Origin: Laburnicola sp. R22_1
Lineage: Eukaryota; Ascomycota; Dothideomycetes; Pleosporales; Didymosphaeriaceae
NCBI GenBank assembly: GCA_014281115.1
Contig: JACONQ010000009.1
Location: 2,046,001 to 2,110,000, forward strand
DNA: 64,000 nt
Direction of reading: 5' to 3'
Part shown: positions 35,148 to 48,249 of the stretch, piece after piece
Numbering within the stretch: the stretch's first letter is position 1
Layout of the letters: each line of letters opens with the position of its first letter
Notes under the pieces: model-generated
Database searches by the model: none
Seen by the model: the letters and a program-made list of their open reading frames with translations, nothing else
Told to the model about the DNA's origin: nothing
Translations under genes and position numbers: made by a program

Positions 35148-35434
35148 TATCTATATACTATATAGGCAAGGGTACCTAAAAGTATTAAGATTTTAATATT
35201 ACTATATAATAGCATTATATAGGGATTATATAATGCCTGTGCACTATAGCCTATACGCTATAGGATCTTTTCCTTTCTATTTATACTCTCTCTAGAAATA
35301 AGCAATTAATACTAAGTTAGTTCTATTATATTATTTTCTTTCTTTATACAATTATTCTGTACACTCTCAACACTTGCTAATATAGAGTATTAGATATTAA
35401 TGTCTATATAACTAGCTATAGAGCCTATGTAATA
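35148..35434 (+). repeat. LTR 2 of the Copia complex
   Basis: 287 bp, homologous to LTR 1 along its whole length; the ends are TATCTATATAC and TATGTAATA because TG and CA were converted to TA. Confidence 0.85.
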
Positions 35435-36580
35435 ATAAGCCTTATAGTTACACTTTTTTTCTATAAGCTTCTACGCATAGAGAATAAGCTACTTAAGGTA
35501 GCGCTAGTAGAACTTTTTATAAATATAGGCAGCCTTAAAAATAAAGTTCTTAGATATTATATAGACAGCCTTAAGGGTCTTCTAATTACAGCTTAAGTTC
35601 TTAAAGAACTGCTTAGAATTAGTAAGGAATAATATAAGAGAACTAAAGAACTAACCCTATAATAGTTTTTTATAGTCTTATTGCGTATAAACTCCTTAAG
35701 GTCCCTAGCACTATAGGAACCTAGAGTAGAAAGCAAAGGCTTACTATTATAAATAGAAGTGCTATAAGTTAAATTTTTTATAGAGGAATACTAAGTTATA
35801 GTTAAGCTAGACTTTAGATACTTACTTAGAATTATAAGAGCTAGTATAAGGTGTTACTTATTAGCTCTAACTATAATAGAAATTAATAATAAGGAAGATA
35901 GTAGAAATAGTATAAAAGTAGAAGTAGCAATAGAAGTATAGCGTAATATTAATAGGAAGTGTTATAGATATAGTAGTAAAGTAGAGAAGAAAAGTAAAAC
36001 TAAGGTAAGAATTTTTTATTTACCTTAGCTAGAGTAAATAACACTAGCGCAAATTCTTAACTAAAATAGGTAGCTACACTATAAAAACTAAAAGATATAA
36101 ATATAAATATATTAGATATAATAACTAGATTGCTCTATAGAACTTAAGAGATATAAATATAAACGCGTTAGATATAATAATTAGGTTGCCCTACTAAAGA
36201 TAGAAGGATAGGAGTCTAGTACTTTCTATAGCTAAGGTATACTTAGAACTTTATAGAGGCTTAGAGCACTATTACTAGTATATGCAGTATTAAATTTGTC
36301 TTTAAGACTTTAGGCGTATAGAAGGGGGATTAGTGTTACTACTATGGAAAGCATAGATTATAACGCTAGGACTTTTTAGAGGGGGGAGAAGGGGGTAGAG
36401 GAATATATAAAGGGCTAAGCGCCCTTCTATAGTTACTTAGCCTACTACCTTAGACTTCTAGGTTTGTACTCCTACTAAGCTAGAAGTATATATTAGTCTA
36501 TAGCTAGAGTTACTATTAAATCCTATTAAATTCATAAGTTTACTTAGGCAACTCCAATTTTATTGTCTAAAGCCCCTTAT
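35435..36580 (+). pseudogene. Unclassified internal segment with gag-like knuckle
   Basis: Lies between LTR 2 and the duplicated 3' region. The plus strand near 35970 reads KCYRYSSKVEKKSKT, which could be a RIP-altered CCHC knuckle. The rest is too degraded to classify and is not similar to the gag region at 27.1-28.9 kb. Around 36310-36420 there is a GC-richer G-run stretch. Confidence 0.4.
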
Positions 36581-37749
36581 AGAAGAGTCTTTTTTATTTT
36601 AGTATTAATAGATAATATCTAGTATTATTTACCCTAATACCTTAGCCCTATTCTATACAATAATTGCACCTAGCACTATAGCTTTACTATACATAAGAAC
36701 TATATAATTCTGCCTAAAAGTCTACTAGCGTGTGGCACTTAGTAAAGAGCCTAGGCCTAGTTATACTACTGTAGTAGTAGGCGTATAAAGTGCCCCTAAG
36801 GCAATTATGTAACTAAACTAATAGCGCATAGAAATATTTTTTGCACTAAATAACTTTAGCAGTCTATAAATAGAGGTCTGTATTAGCTAAAAAAATATTT
36901 ATATTATGCGAAGGTATATGCTCAATATTAAGTTTCTAAGCCTATTTTATAGTTAGTATTTATATAAAAGTAAACCTATAAGGAATAGAGGAACTTATAT
37001 TAATAGAGATGTTTTAGAAGAATATATAGTTTATATAGAAACTAGTAGAATGGGTAATACGCATTTTTCTATCTAGAAGATTATATATAATAAGATTAAA
37101 GCTAGAAAAGCAAACTTAGTTATTAGCTAGTATAAGTGCTATTATCTATAGCAAGTTAGCACTATATAAAATAGGGGATTAGCTTAATAATAACAAAAGA
37201 GAAAAGAGCTAGGAAGAAAGGATATATATAGAGAGATATTTAAAGTAAAGAATAAGAGAAAGAAGGATAAAGGAAGGAAAGCCTACCTTATATATCTCTT
37301 TCTTTTATCTAGAGCCTTAATTTCTACCCCTTATTAGTATTTGTCTTCCTCTTATCTAATATTATATAATTGCCTCATATTGCTGCCTAAATAAATAAGA
37401 TAAATAGGTCTATTTATTATATAAGAAATAAACTAAGTAAAAGAACTCTATATAAATAATATATTATTACTATAATCTTATTATTAACTGCGCAATTTTA
37501 TCCTTAACTGCTATTAGCTAGACTACTACTTTACTTCTAATAAGCCTAATCGCGCCTCTAATAAATAGTAGTAAAGTATAATAAATAGTTACTTAATAGA
37601 ATCTTCCTACTAACTAGAGTAGACTAGCTAGAGTAGGAGACATACAAATTGGGGAATAATAAATAAATAAAGTAAATATTAGTAAGTAGATAGTTTATAT
37701 AGAAGAAGAAAGAACTAGTAATAGTAATCTTAAAATAAAAAGTTACTAG
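36581..37749 (+). repeat. Direct repeat R2, 3' region of the Copia internal part
   Basis: Second copy of 33932-35147, ending in a purine-rich stretch AAAATAAAAAGTTACTAG directly before LTR 3. Confidence 0.85.
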
Positions 37750-38034
37750 TATCTATATCCTATATAGACAAGAACACCTAAGGGGTTAAAGTTTTAATAT
37801 TATTATATAATAGTATTATATAGAGATTATATAATGTCTATGCGCCGCAGTCTATGCGCTATAGGATCTTCTCCTTTTTATTTATACCCTTTCTAAAGAT
37901 AAGCAATTAATACTAAGTTATTCTATTATATTATTTTCTTTCCTCGTACAATTATTCTATACACCCTCCACACTTACTAGTATAGAGGATTAGAATTCGA
38001 TATCTATATAGCTAGCTATAGAGCCTATTTAACA
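37750..38034 (+). repeat. LTR 3 of the Copia complex
   Basis: 285 bp ending CCTATTTAACA and followed by CTACT, the duplication that precedes LTR 1. Confidence 0.87.
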
Positions 38035-39000
38035 CTACTAGACTATAAACTAGGTAGTAAAAAGGCTTTTAAAACTATTTACTATCTTATAACTATCTTA
38101 GATTAGTATTTAAGACTAGAGTAGGGTCCCTAGCTATTAGGCTATTATAGTAATTAAGGTACTTTAGGAGCTATTAGTAATATATATACTTATCCTAGGT
38201 CTTTTATATTTTATTTTATGCAACTATTAGTATATAACTATAATAAATAGCTATAATTATAATACTTACGCAACTGCTTTTATTCTATTTTAGCTATAGC
38301 CTATATAGCTTCTAGCTATTTAATATTATTTAACTTTTTAATAAGCTTATTATTTATCTTACTTAGGAAATTAAAGAGCTAGTTATATATAAGCGAAATA
38401 TATTAGACCAAGGGTTTCTAGTTCTTACTTAAGAAGTTTATGGCCTTTTTAAACTTTTAAAGTATAAAGATAATTAATTTAAGATATAATTATTCTAGGG
38501 CTAATAGTTAACGTTTCTTAAAGTCTTTAAAGTCTATTTTTATAGTATTGCTATAAGTAAAAACGTTTAATCTCCTAGTTATCTTTATTATAATCTTCTT
38601 TTCTAGCTATATATTAATACTTGCCTAAAGCGTTAGTGCGCACTTGCATATATTATATATAGAGTTCTATCTTATTTAGATACTTTAAATTATAGATAAT
38701 TACTTCTTTAGTAGTGTATTACTCTATATTATAAGAAATTGCTTAAATTACTATAGTAACTAGTTAATTATAATATAAATAGCACAGAGCTACGTGCTAA
38801 CTAGTCTATAATAACTTTTTATAATAATAGCTAACGTACCTTACAAAGGGAATTTAGAATAAATATCTGCGCCTAGTTTTTATTTATATATTGCCGCTAT
38901 AGTGTCTCTCTAAAATTAAAATTAATAGGCGCTAATAACTTAAGGTAATAGATAATATCTTAAACTATAAAGTTAATAATATAAGCAAGATATATATGGC

Positions 39001-39170
39001 GTTAAATTAACTATCTAGGAATAGTATAATAAAGGCTTTTATTTTAAATAATATGATAAAAAAATTAGAGCCCCCTACTTAGTAATTAAAAAAAGTGTAA
39101 AAAGGTAGTTACAAAAATGCGCGTTTAAACTACTAAGTGAGCTTAGTAGTCTTAGTATAGGGCTACTCTT
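39001..39170 (-). mobile_element. Family B retroposon, copy 3
   Basis: 170 bp in minus orientation (TTAAATTAACTATCTAGGAA to CTTAGTAGTCTTAGTATAG). Flanks ATAAGCAAGA (38991-39000) and ATAAGTAAAA (39171-39180) form a 10-bp duplication that differs by one C/T and one G/A, both RIP-type changes. Confidence 0.72.
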
Positions 39171-39180
39171 ATAAGTAAAA

Positions 39181-40314
39181 TTTTTATAAAGAGGCTACTT
39201 AGAACTTTAGAGAAAATACAACTTTAGCGCAGCTATACTGTAAGCTATCTCTCCTTTACTATCTTAAGTTGCAAACTACTATTCTAATTATTATAAATAA
39301 TATAAGTTAATATATTAATAGGTATATACTACTACTATGCTTATAAGTAGAATAAGAGTAACACATACTAGATATACGTTTATTGCTCTATTGCTGTATT
39401 AAGGTTATTTTTAACAAATTTCCTACTATCTCTCTATGCATACCTCTACGCCCTACTATCTATCTAGGTATTAGTATTATTTCTAAAGTACTTGCTATTA
39501 CTAAAAAGTATATACTAAAGATTTGCGCCGCTACTACTAAGGTAATAACACTAGAGTTCTGTTCTATTTATAAAATAATTATCTATAAGAGCCTAGTATA
39601 CCTAACTATCTACAAGGCAATCCTTATATACTAGCTAGATTAGCAGCTTATCTAGTTTGTAAAAACTAAGAAGACTATATTCCTACTCTAGTAAATAAAA
39701 TTGCTTCTTATTAGTAATAGAATCTAAAAAAGAAGGCAAAAGGTAAAGAATAAGATATTTGTTAATAATCTCTAGTGTAATAAGAGTATTATATAGATTT
39801 ATAAGATTCTTTTAACTATTACAACTGCGTTAGCTTATCTAAGCAAGTATGCTATATAGCAGCGTAAGCGAGGATAACTAATAATAGTAATAGTAATAAG
39901 CTAGGTGTGCTATATATAGTGTAAGTAAATCTTATATAGGTTAGAAGCTTATAAAGTATAAATAGAGTATAAGTAAGTTTAAATTATTATTACGTTATTA
40001 GGTAGTATTTAAGATTAGTCTTTAATTAGAATTAGATGCTATATATAGTATATAATAACTTTCTATCTTAACCTACTTTAATCTTAAACTAAAAAAACAG
40101 GTTAAAAAAGATGTTTAGTAAGCCAATATAGTAAGATATAGGATTGTGTTCTCTTTTTAGTTCTAGGTAATATTCTTCTCTAATAATTTGTGCTAGACAC
40201 TCTAAGCTAGAGTGCTATTATTACTAGTATTATTATATATAATTGCTAGGAGCTTCTACGTAGTTCCTATATTCTTAAGAACCTATAGTACCTCTAATAT
40301 TATTAATACTTTAG
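39181..40314. repeat. Diverged relative of the long family A body
   Basis: RIP-mutated sequence whose 39640-39990 part resembles 40940-41290 (AAGATATTTGTTAATAA, GAGTATTATATAGAT, GCTATATAG). No end sequences or target duplication found. An 83-codon ORF at 39383-39634 has no recognisable domain. Confidence 0.5.
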
Positions 40315-40327
40315 TATAGCTGCTATA

Positions 40328-41515
40328 GTTTTTTTTTTTTTACAACTAAGGAGTTTCTAATAAAATATTATAATAATAGCAGATATTCCTCCTACTATTA
40401 TATATACAGAAAAGCGTGTTAAGGTAGTGTTAATAAAAAGGGTTAGCGTATTATAAGTAAGCTAAGAGAGCTTAGCAGACTTAGCGCGCCTACTCTAACT
40501 AAAAAGAATCTATATACAAAACTATGCGTAAGGCTATATCGCTATACTATAGTTTAGAGCAGGGGAGAGAAAGGTATAAGATAGCACTAGCACTGCAACT
40601 AGTATAACACTATAACTATTATCTCTCTCTATTATTATCTTTAAAGATTGCTAGAAGTAATAGCTATTATATTAGTAGATTTATACTACTTATAAGATAT
40701 ATACTAAGTAGGAGCTTATATACACTATAGGTATACTAAGACTCTATTTCTATATTAAAGTTAACTTTAAGACTTCTACTACTATCTTTATTATCCTATT
40801 TTCTACTATCTTCCTAGGTCCTAATACTAAAGTTACTATTAACGCTGCCTAAAAGTACACTCTAATCTATCTACTTAAAGTTACTAGGCCTATACTAAAG
40901 TACTACTCTATTTAGAAAATTATTAATAAGTTAAAGTAAAAGAAGATATACCTTAGCCTATATAAAATAGTCTTAGTGTACTAGTTAGACTAGTAATAGA
41001 TTAGTAACTATAGGCGCTATAATAGATACATAGAGTTACTACTATAGTTTCTTATATTATTACTAGTTAGAAAGGTAGTAATAACTTTAGAGAAGGACAC
41101 TAAGAAGAAAAAGAAAATAAAGATATTTGTTAATAAGTTACTAGGAGAGGAGAGTATTATATAGATATATTAGATCCTTATAGTTATTATAGTATTAAAT
41201 AATAAGCTAGTAAGCGCGTTATATAAGTGTGCTATATAGTAGTATATAAATATAGCGCAATTGCTAATAATAGTAATAATAAAGCAAGAGTTAGTTTTTT
41301 ATGCACGCTTTAAGTAACTTTTAATAGACGTTATAGCGCTTATAAATAGTAGGGTAAGTACTTAGTTTATAAACTAATGTCGCGTTAGTAGAGACTAGGA
41401 GTAGACTATATTTTTAGGCGCTAGACTTGAGCGGCCTTTCTATCCTAACATACGCAGGCTTAAATTAAAAAAAGGGGATTAAAAAGAGTAATTAATACTA
41501 AATAAATAATGCGAC
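40328..41515 (-). mobile_element. Family A retroposon, long copy 4
   Basis: 1188 bp, minus orientation, A tail seen as the T run at 40329-40341. The duplication TATAGCTGCTATA (40315-40327) and TATAGCTACTATA (41516-41528) has one G/A difference. The 5' end (GCGAC...) is at the same place as in copies 2 and 5. Confidence 0.82.
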
Positions 41516-43123
41516 TATAGCTACTATATATTAGTATAGAGTTAAGAAGCTTCCTTTTAAGCTACTAAGCATTATTAATATAGTAACTATTAATAGCTAG
41601 AAAGCTAAAGTAATTAGCTATAGACTACGCATTAAGTAAAATAGAGAGTTTAGTTGCCTTACTAATATTGCTAAGGATAGCTGCCTTAGTAGTATTAAAT
41701 TTATTTAAAAATATTTAGTAAAACTTATATTAGCTAGTTATTATAGTGGTAGGCCTAAGAAAATAGAGAAAGCGTTAAAAGGATAGTTACTTTACTATTT
41801 AGAAAAACTAGTTATTATTAATTACTATCTATATACGTTTAGTTTTAAATATCTATAAAGAGTATATAGGATATAAAATAGCTATTTGCTTTTTTATACT
41901 AAGGAGTAAAAGTTCTTTTATAAATAGGCTTATTTTACTACGTATATACTTAGGACTTTATATAGTTAATAAAGTGCTTAGTAGTAATTAGCTAAGTACT
42001 AGTAAAGTTAACGCTTAGGTGTTATAGTGTATAGCTATAGTTAAGATAGAATATATATAGATAACTAGAGGAGTATTCTACGCCCTTCTAGATTATAGTC
42101 TAGATAATACTTATATAAAGATAAGAGTTCTAGTATAGGTTAAAGGTTTATTTATTTTTAGTTTATTAAGTATTAAACTACTATGCTTCCTATATAGCAA
42201 ATATCTTTTTTCCTATTTTTAACTCTTAAAAGTTTAAAGAGGGATATTAAATAAGATAAATTATTCTACTTCCTGACCTATTAGCCTATAGCACTAGAAT
42301 TCTATATCTAAGGAGAGTATCTAGTAGGAGGGTAGCTAGTTCATTAATATAGGGCTATATATTAATTTCTAGGGTAGGTATAGCACTTAATATAGCACTT
42401 AAGGATATTAGTGTAATAAAAAATTATAATAACTAGTTAAATAGTTATTTAAGAAAATAGTAGTTTAAGAAAATAATAGAATAAACTAAATTCTATGATA
42501 TTAACTATAGTAGTATTAAACTAATATTAAGATTAGCTAGAAATAGGGTTTAGCGTATAGCGTACTAATAATAAGTTAGTTTTAAATCTAAACTAGTATA
42601 TAGCCCTTTATTATAGAGTTAGTTTTAGGTAGTAATTAGCTTATTACTATACTACTATAGGCGGCATTCTTAGCAACTAGTATATAATTATTAGCTATAA
42701 TAATTAGCTATAGCAAAACTATAACTTTAGCTTATTTTATTCTATATGCTAATTATTATCTAAAACCTCCTTAGCACCTAAGCCCCCCTTATTATCTAAA
42801 ACTTCCTTATTAATTAAAACTCTTTTTAGCATGTAAGCCCCCTTTATTATCTAAATCCCCCTTAGTACCTAAGCCCTTAAAGTCTAAGAAACCCTTAAAG
42901 TCTATATTCTTATCTATAATATTAGAGTTATATCTATTTAGCAGCTCCTAGCAATAAGCCTTAAGCTTCTTCTGATTATTCTTAATTTTCTTTTTACACT
43001 CTTTATTACTATTTCTCTTAATATACGCCTTATTACTATTAAGTATACTATTCTTGCTATAGTTAATAAGGTTAGTAAAAGGACTAGACTTATAGCAACT
43101 AATAATTATTAGTAAAAGTATAT

Positions 43124-44282
43124 GGTTTTTTTATAACTAAGAGGTTTCTAATAAAAATATTACAATAATAGTAGATATCCCTCCTACTATTATATACATA
43201 GAAAAGCGTTTTAAGGTATTAATAAAAAGGGGTTAGCGCGTTATAAGCGAGCTAAGCGGGCTTAGGAGGCTTAGCGCGCCTACTCTAACTAAAAGAAATC
43301 TATATACAAAACTATAGGTAAGGCTATATTACTATACTATAGTTTAGAGTAGGGAAGAGGTATAAGATAGTACTAGCGCTATAACGCTACAACTATTATC
43401 TCCCTTCTCTACTATTATTTCTAAAAATATTACTAGAAGCAATAGCTATATTAGTAGGTTTATACTACTTATAAAATACATACTAGGTAGAAGCTTATAC
43501 ACATTATAGATATACTAACACTCTATTTCTATATTAAAGTTAACCTTAAAGAGACTTCTACTACTATTGCTCTATTTCCTACTATCTTTCTAAACTTTAA
43601 TACTAATACCGCTGTTAACGCTGTCTAAAAGTACGCTCTAATAATCTATCTACTTAAAGTTACTAGATTTATACCAGAGTACTACTTTGTCTAGAAAATT
43701 ATTAATAAGTTAAAGTAAAAGATATACCTTAGCCTATATAAGGCAGTTCTAGTATACTAGTTAGGCTAGTAATAGATTAGTAACTTAAAGTATAAAAAGT
43801 ATAAAAGAGTTCTTACTATAGTTTCTTATATTACTACTAGTTAGGAAGGCAGTAATAAAAGGTAAGATTAAGGAGAAAGAGAAAAAAATATTCATTAGTA
43901 AGTTGTTAGAGAAGGGAAGTATTATATAAATATATTAGATCTTTATAGTTATAGCGTTAGGTAATAAGCGTAATATATAAGTACACTAGAGTAGTAGCGC
44001 GCTTATAGCATAATTACTAATAATAGTAATAATAGACTAAGAAGTTAGTTTTCTATATACGCTTTAAGTAAATTAAAGTTAGAGCGCTTATAGATATTAG
44101 GCAAGTATATAGTTTATAAACTATCCTTATAAACTATTATTGCGTTAGTATAGGAGACTAGGAGTAGACTATATTTTTAGGCGCTAGACTAGAGCGGCCT
44201 TTCTATCCCAACCTACGCAGGCTTAAATTAAAAAAAAGGGAGTTAAAAAGGTTAATTATCACTAAATAAATAATACGATTAT
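43124..44282 (-). mobile_element. Family A retroposon, long copy 5 inside Y
   Basis: 1159 bp, flanked by AAAAGTATAT (43114-43123) and AAAAGTGTAT (44283-44292). The matching position in Y copy 2, near 62975-63000, has one uninterrupted copy of this target. Confidence 0.85.
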
Positions 44283-44377
44283 AAAAGTGTATAATAAATA
44301 AGTGTAATAAACTTATAACTATTCTTTATTAGTAACTATTACTAGCTTCTTAGTAGTTAAACCTATATTGCCTACGC

Positions 44378-44540
44378 GCGCGCTCTAAGCCCGCCAAGCC
44401 CGCTTAGCTCGCTTGTAACGCGCTAACTCCTTTTTATTAACACCTTAAAACTCTTTTCTATGTATATAATAGTAGGAGGAATAACTGCTATTATTGTAAT
44501 ATTTTTATTAGAAATCTCTTAGTTGTAAATAAAAAAACTA
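44378..44540 (+). mobile_element. Family A retroposon, truncated copy 6 inside Y
   Basis: 163 bp from GCGCGCTCTAAGCCCGCCAA to the A-rich tail, flanked by the perfect 15-bp duplication CTATATTGCCTACGC (44363-44377 and 44541-44555). Y copy 2 is uninterrupted at this site, near 62905-62920. It contains the core shared with family B. Confidence 0.87.
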
Positions 44541-46035
44541 CTATATTGCCTACGCTATTATAAAAGTCCTTCTACTTTTTCTTATTAGCCTTATTTTTAA
44601 AGCTACTAGCCTAAAGCCTTTTTAGGCCTGCCTTATATATATTACGTAAGAGCTTTTTATATACCCTACTATAACTAAAAAAAATTTACTTATATAACTC
44701 TATAGTATAGAAGGGTCTTTTTCTTTGCTAGTAATAATTCTACGCTTAGTTAGGACTACTTAGTAGGCCCTTAAATTAACTTTATTCTTAGTCTTATTTT
44801 TCTTCTTATATATAACCATTTGTTTTGCCTCTAACTAGTTACTTACTTCTTATTAATTAACTAATATATAGTAATAGAATATAATAATATACTACTTTTT
44901 AATTCTTAAAGTAGAACTATATAAGCTCTTCTTCTTCCTATATAAGCTATTAATACTTTTACACTTTAAAGAGTAGTTAGTAGTCCTTATTATTATATAG
45001 CTTCTTTTAAGCTAATATTATATAGCTTAATTAGCTAATTTAGTAAAGTTTAGTGTCTTTTTTTCTTTATTATAAAGTGTATTGTAAGATCTCTATATAA
45101 TAGTATAGATGCTATTACTAAGTACACTTTTAAATAGCACTTTATAGTTAGTAATATAACCTTTCTAAAAGCTACCTTATTCGTAATATAAAAGGATAGT
45201 GTTAACCTCTTTATTTTTAAATATAAAGCCTTATCTATATTAGTATATAGTATAATAAAAGGCTGTAATTACTAGGTACCTTAGTAAGATCCTCCTATTT
45301 ATTATGCTTAAAATTTGCTAGAATCTATAAGCTACTACTTAGGAGGCCCTTTAGGATATTAGAAGACTTTTCCTTAATAGATACTATAGTATAGGGTGTA
45401 ATAATAGTATATAATAACTATAGTTAATATTATAAAAATAATAAAAATAATAATATTATTATAAAAATAGCTATAGGGGCCTATGTGCATAAGGAAGGCG
45501 CTAATAATACTAGTGTGTTTTTTTACTTATCTTATCGCCTACTTAGCTACTTTACCTTACTACTCTTCTAGCTACTTTTTTAATACTTTATAGTCTTAAC
45601 TACTATATAACTTTAATTTTTTAAATAATAGCACGCACTAGACTATTTAGATACACTAAAGTAGTTACTAGTAGAACTTAAGTAAAAAAAGGCTACTAGT
45701 TACTAAGGCTATATAAAAGGCGCCTTACAAAATACTATCTACTACGCTAAAATGGAAGTATTACTAGAAGCTAGATAATATATCATTATTATAGCTATTT
45801 ATTATATATATATTCTAATAATATATAGCTATTACGCTTAGAAAAATTAAAAAGTACTAAAAAGTATTAAGCCCCTTATTAGGAAAATGTTATTCTACTA
45901 CCTTGTTAAGGAAATAGTGTAAAATAATAATAAGAAAGATTTGCGCTTCTAGTTTACTGCGCTAGCTACTCTCTAGAAGGTAATAAAGATATTTCTTTAT
46001 AACACTCTACTTCTATTATAAAATAAATACTAATA

Positions 46036-48249
46036 ACATATTCTATTAGTAGTCCGAATAGATTAGTCCGCCGAATAGTTTTTGCTAAGACTACAACACT
46101 TTACTATAAATCATAATGTCTTAATAACACAACGCGTTATTATCTAATTAAGAAGGCAGAATTAAGCTTGCCCTTCACGCCTATTAGAATAAGCAAATTT
46201 TAAGCCTACAACGCGCTACTATAGTATATAATATCCCAAAGTCTACACTAAGCGATTAAATTAACAGAATTACTACCTAAGCAGATACACAATTAGGCAT
46301 GGCAAAGCTTACTATAACTAAAGAGCAGACGCTTATATAGTATATCCTTAATCTAGATTCGCGAGGATTTTCACCCTAGCTAGGTAAGATGGAAGATATA
46401 GCTAATAAACTGCTGACTGCACAGTATAGAGAGTCTATAGGATAATACTAGGCTTAGCGCTTTGTAAAGCGCGTACCTGAGCTTAAAATGGCTTTTAATT
46501 AAGCAAAGGACTAATAGAGAATATAATAGGAAGATCTAGAGGTTATAAACGCGTGGTTTTAGCTAGTGGAGGATACAAAAGCCAAGTGTAGAGTGTAGAA
46601 TAAAGATATCTATAACTTTAATAAGACAGGCTTCTAAATAGGAGTTATTAGCTTAATAAAGGTTATAACTAGTTTAGAAAGACGTTCTTAACCTACGCTT
46701 ATTTAGCTAGGCAACCGTAAGTAAGTTACAGTAATTTAGAGTATTTGCGCTACTAGGTATGCTGCCCCGCCCTTTATTATTTATAAAGGGTAAGTCTACA
46801 TCTTAGCGTGGTATAAGAAGACTAGTATCCCTCGCGATTAAAAGCTCTTAGTCTCTAAGACTAGCTAGACTAATAGCGAGCTTAGAGTTACGTAGTTAAA
46901 GCACTTTAACGCGTATACAAGGCCGCGCATAATAGGGTTATAGAGGTTACTTATTCTAGACGGCCATAAGAGCCACCACTCCTAGGATTTTAAGGATTAT
47001 TGCCTAGAACAGAAGATCCTAACACTCTATATGCCAGCGCACTTATCTTATATCCTCCAGCCGCTTAATATAGTCTGTTTCGCGCTACTAAAGCTAAAGT
47101 ACTCCTAGCGCGTATAGGACTTAGCGCGCCGACGCGTCTTTTATATTAACAAAGAGGGCTTCCTACTAGCCTTTTGCAACGCGTTTTTTAATATATTTAC
47201 ACTAGAAAACTATAAGAAAGCCTTTAAGGCCTCTAGGCTTATTTCTTTAAATTCGTTAGTAGTGGTAAATCGCCTTAATGTGCGTATTCATACTCCACCT
47301 CAGGGTACCCCACTAGATACACTATGGCAAGCTAGGACCCTAAGTAATACCCTTAAGTTCGGATCCTAGTTAAAGCTCGTACGCAACTCTTTTATTTGGT
47401 CTCTACCTAATGCTAAATTAAGCTACTCACAGCTTATAAAAAGAGCTAAACTTATGCTCTACTATAGTATACTTTAAGAGACCTGTATTAAGGAACTTAA
47501 GAAGCAAATTAAGATTCTAATAAAGCAAAAAACGCGTAAAAGAAAGCGCATTTAGAAAGGTAGAACGCTAGACTTTACTTAGGGAGCAGATTTGGAAGTA
47601 GAAAGCCCTTCTATTAGGGTGAAGTTGTCGAAAAGGGCGCGAGGTAGTGGTGAGAGAGAGGCAGGTCCCTTAACACAACGCCGCTGTGGGAGGTGCGGAG
47701 AGCCTAGGCACAACTTAAGAACCTATTAGATAGATAAAGAGATAGAGAAGGAGTTAGATATTACTCTTAGCGGCTTATTTTTAGATAATGTTAATAGTAA
47801 ATTAGAGTGATTTTATTATAGGTTACTATAAGGCCAAAAATAACAGGTTAACTTTATCTTGCAATAGTACGCACTTGGTAACTAAAAATTAGATAAAGTA
47901 CTACTTAAGATATAGTATACTTTACTGCGAATTATAATAAGTATACTATATATTGCCTATATATAGTATAGTAGATAATATATTATATATTATAGGGAGT
48001 CTTATTGTAAGTTCGTAATGCTAAGAAAGACTCCTTAGTTTTACGCGGCTATAGCAGCCGCGCAAAGAGGCTGCACAATATAAAAAGTAGATTAAATAGT
48101 AACTTAGTATATTATAAGTTATAGTAGATTATTATAAGTCACTATAAAGTAACGTTGGTGGTGTTCTATAATAAGTTATAAGGGATCTCGAAGTTGCTAA
48201 GAAAAACTATCCGGCGGACTAATCTATCCGGGCTACTAATAGAATATAT
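46036..48249 (+). mobile_element. Pogo-like element inside Y
   Basis: 2214 bp. The inverted ends begin A-CATATTCTATTAGTAGTCC on the left and, on the right, read inward ATATATTCTATTAGTAGCCC; both continue GATAGATTAGTCCGCCG. TA is duplicated at 46034-46035 and 48250-48251. Y copy 2 shows the empty TA site at 61421-61422. The element is only moderately RIP-mutated. Confidence 0.9.
46107..47808 (+). pseudogene. Pogo/Fot1-type transposase killed by RIP stops only
   Basis: One uninterrupted frame of about 567 codons from ATG at 46107 to TGA at 47806-47808. It contains many TAA/TAG codons at places where CAA, CAG or TGG is expected and apparently no frameshift. Order: psq helix-turn-helix (RIKLALHAY, IPKSTLSD), DNA-binding region, first catalytic motif DIYNFNKTGFQ-like with Asp turned to Asn, second motif LLILDGHKSHHS, third region MPAHLSYILQPLNVVCFALLK in which Asp also reads Asn. 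Near the C terminus is a Cys-rich knuckle RRCGRCGEPRHNLRT, whose last Cys reads Tyr. GAC/GAT-to-AAC/AAT changes are the opposite-strand product of RIP. The protein cannot be made, and two catalytic residues are also lost. Confidence 0.85.

Larger units (their letters stand above)
26215..38034 (+). mobile_element. Ty1/Copia retrotransposon complex with three LTRs
   Basis: LTRs at 26215-26500, 35148-35434 and 37750-38034 lie in the same orientation. The outermost pair is flanked by the 5-bp duplication CTACT (26210-26214 and 38035-38039). The first internal region (26501-35147) carries the Copia pol remnant. It is itself interrupted by family A copy 3, family B copies 1 and 2 and a Tc1/mariner element. 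The second internal region (35435-37749) is short: its right half (36581-37749) repeats 33932-35147, while its left half (35435-36580) resembles nothing in the first region. The arrangement is either a tandem LTR array or a segmental duplication within one insertion. Confidence 0.85.

Noticed and set aside
26215..38034. Gypsy-type assignment of the LTR complex
   Set aside because: Integrase remnants precede reverse transcriptase and RNase H, the Copia order.
30122..39634. Short ORFs of 66-83 codons in the AT-rich block (30122, 31224, 39383)
   Set aside because: Chance frames in mutated transposon DNA; the 30122 frame is antisense to Copia integrase sequence.
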